A stretch of DNA of 64,000 nucleotides from Pelobates cultripes (lineage: Eukaryota > Chordata > Amphibia > Anura > Pelobatidae), in contig OW240917.1 in NCBI GenBank assembly GCA_933207985.1, positions 99,943,171-100,007,170 of the forward strand. The letters run 5' to 3'. Positions within the stretch are counted from its first letter, which is position 1. Each line of letters begins with the position of its first letter. This document shows, piece by piece, positions 56,066 through 64,000 of the stretch. The notes beneath the pieces are model-generated. The model worked only from the letters and a program-made list of their open reading frames with translations, was not told the DNA's origin and made no database searches. The position numbers and the translations under genes are program-made.

Positions 56066-56425
56066 TTAATCAGTGCTGTAGTGTCCTGGCTCCCTCTCAC
56101 AGTAAATAGCGAACCCATTCAAGAACAGCTTGGCAACTTACGTGCGGTCTGCTGGACGCCAATCACTCTCCTGGAAAGGCCAGAAGCTCCTGCAAGAGGT
56201 CAGCTCATTGTCTGAGAGCGTCACAGCCAATGAACATGTCTCTGGACAGCTATATTTAGCTCAGCACTACACAGGAGGCAGCAGCATTTGTCCAGCTACC
56301 CTAGGTGGATTTAAAACAATTTTTAAAAGGTTTGACTACTTACTGTGGGAGGGTGCAAGGGTACTCCTGGCATGTACTCACTACAGCAATCTATGGCGGT
56401 TCCGGTCCTTGGAGTGTTCCTTTAA
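56066..56425. mobile_element. Kolobok-like MITE, left end damaged
   Basis: The right end CTTGGAGTGTTCCTTTAA (TTAA 56422-56425) is intact. The subterminal GTTTGACTACTTACTGTGGGAGGG is mirrored at the left by CCCTCTCACAGTAAATAGCGAAC. About 40 bp of the left terminus is missing or replaced. Same family as 55571-55861. Confidence 0.7.
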
Positions 56426-57041
56426 GGCATCACAATATTTATCAAATAAATATTTTTACCACTACAATGCATGTGCTGCCCTAAGGGTTATCTTGCTGTT
56501 TAAAAACAGAAGGTAAAAATGTACAATTACATTGCTTGTATTGCATATGCTATAAACCTGTCTTTGGCAACAGCTTCCATTTAATATCCTGTACATACGG
56601 ATCTGGATAATTACACTGGAACTTTGTCCCAACCCATAATCTTTTTTAATATTATCAATGTCGAAGTTATTTAAACTCATACAGGTTTTGCTGCATTCCG
56701 TTGGTGGAGGTGTGGCTTATTCCTACAGGTAAATCGCTCTTTGAACAGTGTGAACTATTTCAAGATATGACTGCATGCTGTTCCGTAACATGGTAAAACT
56801 CAGTGTCTTTTAGCCACTATATTCATCTTTTTTTACAGTTTAGAGGAGAATAAGCTGTCATATTTTTGTATATTTTTTAACTGGAGAGCAATCAGAATAT
56901 GAAGGTTTATTTCACTTCCTTATTATTTCATATCATTATTTTAATGTATACATACGAAACCATATACATAGGTTTTGTGGCAGGGCTATGCAATGTATGA
57001 TAATATACTATAACTGTATACTCTAGATGATGTTTCTTTGA

Positions 57042-57794
<753 letters not shown>

Positions 57795-59329
57795 ATATGC
57801 TGCAGATTACCGCAGAGCTTTATAATACACTCACACAGTGCATAATACTGTGGTATGCTATAATATACTCATACAAGTTGCATATAACTGCAAACCTCTA
57901 TAATGCAATATTACTAAAGGACTAAACAATACACTCACACACTTCATTTACTGGTGAGCTCTAAAATACACCCATTTACACTGCATGTTACTGTGGCGCT
58001 CTCTAAAATACTCTCATACACACTGCATATTACTGTGGCGCTCAATAATTCACACATACACAGTGCATGTTACTGTGGCGCTCTATAATTTATACACACA
58101 CTGCATGTTACTGTGGTGCTCTATTATTCACACATACACACTGCATATTACTGTGGCGTTTAAAATTAATACACACACTGCATATTACTGTGGCGCTAAA
58201 TTATTCACACATACACACTGCATGTTACTGTGGCGCTCAATAATTCACACAATGCAATATTACTAAAGGACTAAACAATACACTCACACACTTACTGGTG
58301 AGCTCTAAAATACACCCATTCACACTGCATGTTACTGTGGCACTCTATAATTATTACACACACTGCATATTACTGTGGCACTTTAAAATTAATACACACA
58401 CTGCATATTACTGTGGCGCTCTATAATTCACACATACACACTGCATATTACTGTGGCGCTTTAAAATTAATACACACACTGCATATTACTGTGGCACTCT
58501 ATAATTCACACATACACACTGCATGTTACTGTGGCGCTCAATAATTCACACATAAAGACTGGATGTTACTGTGACGCTCTATAATTTATAAACACACTGC
58601 ATGTTACTGTGGTGCTCTATAATTCACACATACACACTGCATGTTACTGCGATGCTCAATAATTCACACATAAACACTGTATATTACTGTGGCACTCTAT
58701 AATTATTACACACACTGCATATTACTGTGGCACTCTATAATTAATACACACACTGCATATTACTGTGGCGCTCTACACTGCATATTACTGTGGAGCTCTA
58801 TAATTAATACACACAGACTGCATTTTACTGTGGTGCTCTATAATTCACACATACACACTGCATATTACTGTGGTGCTCTATAATTCACGCATACACACTG
58901 CATGTTACTGTGGCTCTCAATAATTCACACATACACACTGCATGTTACTGTGGCACTTTATAATGTATACACACACTGCATGTTACTGTGGTGCTCTATA
59001 ATTCACACATACACACTGCATATTACTGTGGTGCTCTATAATTCACATAAACACACTGCATATTACTGTGTCACTCTATAATTAATACACACACTAAATA
59101 TTACTGTGGCGCTCTATAATTAAAACATACACAATGCATGTTACTGTGGCACTCTAGAATTCATACACACACTGCATGTTACTGTGGCGCTCTATAATTC
59201 ACACATACACACTGCATATTACTGTGGTGCTCTATAATTCAAACATACACACTGCATGTTACTGTGGCGCTCTATAATTAATACACACACTGCATATTAC
59301 TGTGGCACTCTATAATTCATACACACACT
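57795..59329. repeat. 38-40 bp satellite (CTGCATRTTACTGTGGCGCTCTATAATTCACACATACACA)
   Basis: About 35 or more units of 38-40 bp. The constant part is TGCATRTTACTGTGGCGCTC; the variable part is ATAATTCACACATACACA or ATAATTAATACACACA. Units are degenerate at the left (57795-57960). A block starting AATGCAATATTACTAAAGGA occurs at 57904 and again at 58253, so part of the array was duplicated as a unit of about 349 bp. If the exon at 57095 is right, the array lies in a host intron. Confidence 0.93.
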
Positions 59330-60540
59330 CAGGGGCGTACTTGGAGCATTTGGCACCCGGGGCGGATCCTATATTTGGCACCCCTAACTTTAAAATGTAA
59401 AAAACACCAGGATTTTTTTTTATGTATTTAGCACTGAGCAGTGTTTGTATATTTTTTATGTAAGCATGTTTTTGTATGGAGTATGTGTGAGAGCATGTTC
59501 GGGTGTGTTTGCACGTATTGGCATTTGAATGCAGGTGTGCATTTTTTCTGTAGTGTGGTTTTTGAATATGGTGGTATGTTTTTATTTAGTGTTGACATTT
59601 GGAAGCAGGGTTGTATTTGTGTGTAGTGTAGGCGAAATGCTGAGATGTATGTACATATACTCATATATACACACACTGGCACACGTACAGATACACAGAC
59701 ACATAGGTACACACATGCAATTACATAGAAAAAGAGTCATATACAGATACATGCAAATACTGACACACATACAGACACACACACAGAGAGAGACACAAAA
59801 GCACACATACAGATAGACACATACAGATACACAGACACACCGAAACAAACACAGACACATAAACAGATACACAGACACACCAAAACAAACACAGACACAC
59901 AAACAGATACACATACAGATACACATGTATAAGTGTGTGTTTGTATAGTGAATGCAGTGTGTTTGCATAGTGGATGCAGTGTGTGCGGTTGTATAGTGGA
60001 TGCAGTGTGTGTAGTGGATGCAGTATGTATAGTGTATGTATAGTGTATGCAGCTTGTGTGTATAGTGTGTATAGTGTATGCAGTGTGTGTATAGTGTATG
60101 CATAGTGTATGCAGTGAGTGTATAGTGTGGGCAGTGTGTGTATAGTGTGTGTATGGTGTATGCAGTGTGTGTATAGTGTATGTATAGTGTATGCAGTGTG
60201 TGTATAGTGAATGCAATGTGTGTATAGTGTGTATATAGTGTATGCAGTGTGTGTATAGTGAATGCATCTTGTGTGTATAGTGTATGCAGTGTGTGTATAG
60301 TAAATGCACCTTGTGTGTATAGTGTATGCAGTGTGTGTATAGTGTATGCAATGTGTGTATAGTGTGTGTAGAGTGTATGCAGTGTGTGTATAGTGAATGC
60401 ACCTTGTGTGTATAGTGTATGCAGTGTGTGTATAGTGTATGTATAGTGTGTGTATATGTGATGTATGGGCGGTTGGGCTGTGTATGAGTGTGTGAGTGTA
60501 TGAGTGTATGTATTGTGATGTATGGGCATTGGGCAGTTGG
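59330..60540. mobile_element. hAT-like element 6, left part only
   Basis: Starts CAGGGGCGTACTTGG straight after the satellite, followed by GGCACCCGGGGCGGATCC, closely parallel to the left end of element 2 (CAGTGGCGTACACATG...). A tandem array follows, as in the other hAT-like elements. The right end is not seen; the Gypsy LTR begins near 60543, so the remainder should lie beyond the window. Confidence 0.7.
59640..60540. repeat. ACACAGATACAC and TGTGTATAGTGTATGCAG satellites
   Basis: CA-rich, ACAGATACACAGACAC-type, to about 59930; then TGTGTATAGTGTATGCAG-type units on the other strand sense to about 60460. Long open frames on the minus strand are artefacts of the array. Confidence 0.92.
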
Positions 60541-60542
60541 GC

Positions 60543-60747
60543 TGTTGTTGGCTGTGAATGATGCACTTCCTTTCTTTTGGTTCTTTACTTCCTGTTCCTG
60601 TTGATGGAATGTTCCAGGGACTTGAAATGGTGGCTGCAGAAACCCTGTGTAACATGGCAGCAATATGAAGATCCTATTATATATGTATTAATAAAGTGAC
60701 TACTTCGTTATACAGGAATTATTGACTGATTTGTACAAAACATCACA
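60543..60747 (+). mobile_element. 5-prime LTR (3-prime part certain) of the mag-type Gypsy element
   Basis: The right edge ACATCACA at 60740-60747 (CA end) is followed after one base by a PBS-like TGGCGACGAGG. AATAAA lies at 60689-60694, where R would be. The left edge is a guess at TGTTGTTGG near 60543 because the other LTR is outside the window. Confidence 0.55.
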
Positions 60748-60748
60748 G

Positions 60749-60760
60749 TGGCGACGAGGC
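60749..60760 (+). promoter_or_regulatory. Primer-binding-site-like sequence
   Basis: TGGCGACGAGGC directly after the presumed LTR end. TGGCGACGAGG at this place is common in mag-type and related Gypsy elements. Confidence 0.6.
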
Positions 60761-60778
60761 TGTAGAACCCTAACTGAC

Positions 60779-63700
60779 ATGGCAGCCATTGGCACTATAA
60801 AGGACTTTGATCCTGACTCGGATTTATGGGCCTCTTGGGTTGAAAGGCTTGAACAATATTTTGCAGCTAATGATATTCCTGACAATAAACAGGTCGCTGT
60901 TTTCCTAACAGTTATAGGAGCCAGAACGTATGATACGCTAAGGGGCCTCTTACACCCATAGAAAACTGCCAGCAAGCCATTGGCAAGCCTGATTACTCTG
61001 TTAACTAGCCATTTCCAACCAAAACCACTAGAGATAGCAGAGAGATTTAAATTCTATAAAAGAAGACAAGAGCCTGGTGAATCAGTTTCAGCATAGGCCA
61101 TTGCATTACGGAAACCCGCCAGCACCTGCTGTTTAGGGGACTACCTGCACACTGCTCTGCGAGACCAGTTTGTAATGGGCATTGCAAGTGATGCAGTGCT
61201 AAGGAGACTGCTTACAGACGAAGATTTAACATTTAAAAAGGCAATGAACATGGCAAGCATTATAGAACAAGCCTCTAAGGATGCTAATCTATTACACAGC
61301 AGACTGGACAACACACAGGAGGCAGAGCTAGACATTTTAAAATTAGACGCTAATGCACGGAGTATACCACAGGGAAAGAGACTTTCAAAACAGGAACATT
61401 CACATTACAAATGTTATCGCTGCGGAGCTGCTACACATGTTGCAACTACATGCAGATTCAAGGATGCCAAGTGTCATGCTTGTGGTAAAATGGGCCACCT
61501 ACAAAGAGTGTGTAAATCCACAGCAGAGAGAGGCAGTAATCGCTTGAGAGACAGAGCAAAGAATGCATATAGTGTACAAATGCAGGAGTCTTCTGAGGAT
61601 TCAGATGAACAATTTCCTGTCCGAAATTTAAAAATATATAAAATAGGTTCTAATCTGGTTGCATTCACAGTTCAGGTTGTTGTAAATGGAAAGGAACTGA
61701 CTATGGATTTGGACACAGCTGCAGCTGTATCAGTGATTTCTTTGACAGACTGGAAACGCCTTGAAATACATAGGCCAATAATTCAGACAACAGCGAGACT
61801 GCAGACATATTCTAAAGAGCTGTTAATACCAGTGGGATTTGTGACAGTCACAGTTACATTCAACAAGTGTAAGAAGAAACTACCTCTCTATATCTTAGAG
61901 AATGGAGGACCTCCACTTTTTGGTAGGGAGTGGATAAGGGCTCTCGGGATGCCACAAGTGCATAAGTATCCATGTCACGTGTTGAATGAAAATCAGACCA
62001 GACTTGACTGGATTAGGGAATTACAGGAAAAATATGCACCAGTGTTTGATGGCCAATTAGGGACTGTAAAGGGACAACAAGTTTCCTTAGAATTAAAGGA
62101 AGGAGCAACGCCGAAATTTTTTAAAGCAAGAATTGTGCCTTTTGCTCTAAGGGCTGGAGTGGAGGCAGAATTGAGGCGATTAGAGGAGCTGAATATCATC
62201 TCCCGGGTTCACAATAGTGAGTGGGCTTCGCCCATTGTTCCTGTGAGAAAACGAAATGGGGAGATACGGATTTGTGGGGATTTCCGCATGGCTCTTAACA
62301 CACAGCTTAAAATAGATAAGTATCCCCTTCCTAGGGCAGATGATATTTTTGCATCATTGGCAGGTGGCCAGCAATTCACTAAAATTGACTTGAAAAATGC
62401 ATACCTACAGTTATCTGTACATCCAGATTATTGACCACTACTTACGATTAATACCCATCGGGGGCTAATCAGGTATAACCGTATGGATTTTGGCATTTCA
62501 CCTGCACCAACTGTCTGGCAGCGAACAATGGACAAGCTGTAAACTGGAATTCCTGGGACACAGTGCCTGTTAGATGACATGCTGGTGACGGGTAAATCAG
62601 AGGAGGAACATAAACAGAATGTAGAGGCAGTTTTGCAAAGACTTATGGAATATGGATTGAAAGTAGAATTTGGATAAATGCCAATTCATGCAGGATCGTC
62701 TTGAATTTTGTGCTCATGTAATTGACAAACATGGGCTGCATACAACAGATGAGAAGGCATTACAGGATGCTCCAACTCCACAAAATGTGACACAACTAGG
62801 GTCCTATCTTGGTCTGTTAAATTATTACAACCTTTTTTTGCCAAATTTAGCTCATGTCCTGTACCCTTTACATCGTCTTCTAGAGAGTAAACGACAATGG
62901 CGCTGGACAGTAGAATGTGCTTCAGCTTTCCATAAGTCAAAAGAACTAGTGCGTAGTTCACGTCTTTTAGTACACTACGACTTGGAAAAGCCTGTTTCCA
63001 TTGCTTGTGATGCATCCCCTTACGGACTGTGAGCAGTCCTGTCTCATTCCATGGCTGATGGGACAGACAGGCCAGTGGCTTTTGCCTCTAGATCGCTCAC
63101 AGCTGCAGAAAAAAACTATTCTAAAATAGATAAAGAGGCTCTGGCAATAGTATGGGCAGTAAAGAAATTCCATCTTTATATATATGGTCGACCCTTCACA
63201 CTGCTTACGGACCATAAACCCTTATTGAAAATTTTTAACCCACAGAAAGGTATTTCAATCACAACAGCAGCAAGACTTCAGAGGTATGCCTTAACTCTGG
63301 GGGCTTATCAGTATCAGATACAATATCGTCCAAACGCTCTGCATTCTAATGGAGATGCATTCTCTAGACTTCCATTGAAAATTGATTCACAATCAACTAC
63401 CACAGAAAGATCTACCATATATTTTAGTGAGGTGATAACAGCCAGAGTAATTGCACAGGAGACAGCCAAGGACTCTTTGCTGAGGGAAATACTTATTTTT
63501 GTACGCAATGGTTGGCCACTAAAGACTCCAATACATCTCAAGTCATTCCAAACAAGAGCTCATGAGTTATCAATTCGAGATGGCTGCTTAGTCTGGGGAG
63601 AAAGGGTGGTTATTCCTTTTGTGTTACAACAACAGATTCTTGAAATTTTACATGCAGGTCATCCTGGCATAGTCCGCATGAAGCCAAAGGCAAGAGGTCA

Positions 63701-64000
63701 TGTATGGTGGACAACCATTGTTAAGGATATTGCCCGTTATGTTTCAGGTTGCACTGGTTGTGCACAAGCACAGCTGTACAACCTTGGACCTGGCCTCTAT
63801 CACCATGGCAGAGAATTCACATAGACTTTGCTGGACCAGTGGAAAATAACATGTATCTGATTGCGGTAGATGCCCATTCTAAATGGCTAGAAGTTCTATT
63901 CATGTCGCAGACCACTGTAGAAGCTACTGTTAAAGCATTACAGAAACTATTTGCAACATTTGGCTTGCCCAGAGTGCTTGGACCGCAGTTTGTTTCTGGC
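60779..64000 (+). pseudogene. mag-type Ty3/Gypsy gag-pol, broken, runs off the window
   Basis: Gag from ATG 60779 (IGTIKDFDPDSDLWASWVER), then two CCHC knuckles (CYRCGAATHVATTC and CHACGKMGHLQRVC, near 61408-61515). Protease near 61700-61745 reads DLDTAAAVSVIS, with Ala where the family has Gly in DTG. RT: IDLKNAYLQL near 62385-62415, and LLDDM near 62570-62585 for the FLDD/YLDD box. RNase H: ACDASPYGL near 63005, TDHKPL near 63205. Integrase: HH-CC zinc (HAGHPG...GCTGC) near 63650-63765, then DFAGP and a core to the window end. Breaks: TAG 60959-60961, TAG 61094-61096, TGA 62432-62434, TAA 62540-62542, +1 base near 62672, TGA 63030-63032, and a frame change near 63775. Gag and pol share one frame at the start, as in mag-type elements. 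Confidence 0.92.

Noticed and set aside
57903..59329. CRISPR-like array of regularly spaced repeats
   Set aside because: The variable parts are themselves near-identical, so this is a tandem satellite; the setting is a vertebrate genome.
59582..60663. Open frames of 280-357 codons on the minus strand made of HTLYTHCIHYTHT-type repeats
   Set aside because: Translation of the TGTGTATAGTGTATGCAG array in hAT-like element 6.

Overview
This window is vertebrate DNA, most likely from an anuran amphibian with a large, repeat-rich genome. The evidence is AT-rich non-coding DNA, long microsatellites, and a mix typical of frogs: a Ngaro/DIRS-type tyrosine-recombinase retroelement, L1-like, CR1-like and L2-like LINEs, a tRNA-type SINE, Ty3/Gypsy and a Ty1/Copia remnant, Tc1 elements, many hAT-like elements with 8-bp target-site duplications (TSDs), and many TTAA-flanked palindromic MITEs of the T2/Kolobok kind. 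There is no bacterial-style gene organisation. The organism is inferred from repeat content, not proven.

Only one host gene piece is recognisable: an exon at 57095-57219 encoding the start of a small single-pass membrane protein that I identify as SMIM31. It has a polypyrimidine tract and AG acceptor before it and a GT donor after it. Everything else I can explain is mobile or tandemly repeated DNA, much of it nested.

Layout. 108-3586: decayed Ngaro-like element. 3622-5759: hAT-like element holding a TG-rich satellite and a probable solo LTR. About 6270-12598: decayed L1 (copy A) split by a second hAT-like element (7393-8737) that itself holds half a Kolobok MITE. 13560-14245: Gypsy remnant. 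14255-14760: Kolobok MITE. 14887-20900: nearly intact full-length L1 (copy B, minus strand) with an 18-bp TSD. 22047-23909: TTAA-flanked piggyBac-like element with a very large internal inverted repeat. 24040-27632: CR1-like LINE interrupted by a complete Tc1 element (24864-26426) with an intact DD37E transposase. 27893-30166: Kolobok MITE and a short retroposed insertion. 33000-34140: L2-like LINE. 35560-39170: piggyBac-like fragment, SINE and an L2 3-prime end split by a third hAT-like element. 39236-41904: L2 on the minus strand split by a fourth. 41905-45942: piggyBac-like copy split by a fifth. 46325-49813: MITEs and a Copia remnant that holds a 141-bp hairpin insertion with a 14-bp TSD. 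50771-52379: dead Tc1. 53957-54142: near-perfect foldback. 55571-56425: two MITEs. 57095-57219: SMIM31 exon. 57795-59329: 38-40 bp satellite. 59330 to about 60540: start of a sixth hAT-like element. About 60543-64000: 5-prime part of a mag-type Gypsy element running off the window.

The most notable pattern is that each hAT-like element carries a different tandem-repeat array, and most also carry a GC-rich hairpin. Five of the six have recognisable 8-bp TSDs, four of them perfect. The one element that looks able to encode an active enzyme is the Tc1 DD37E copy. I found no clear new enzymatic or defence system.
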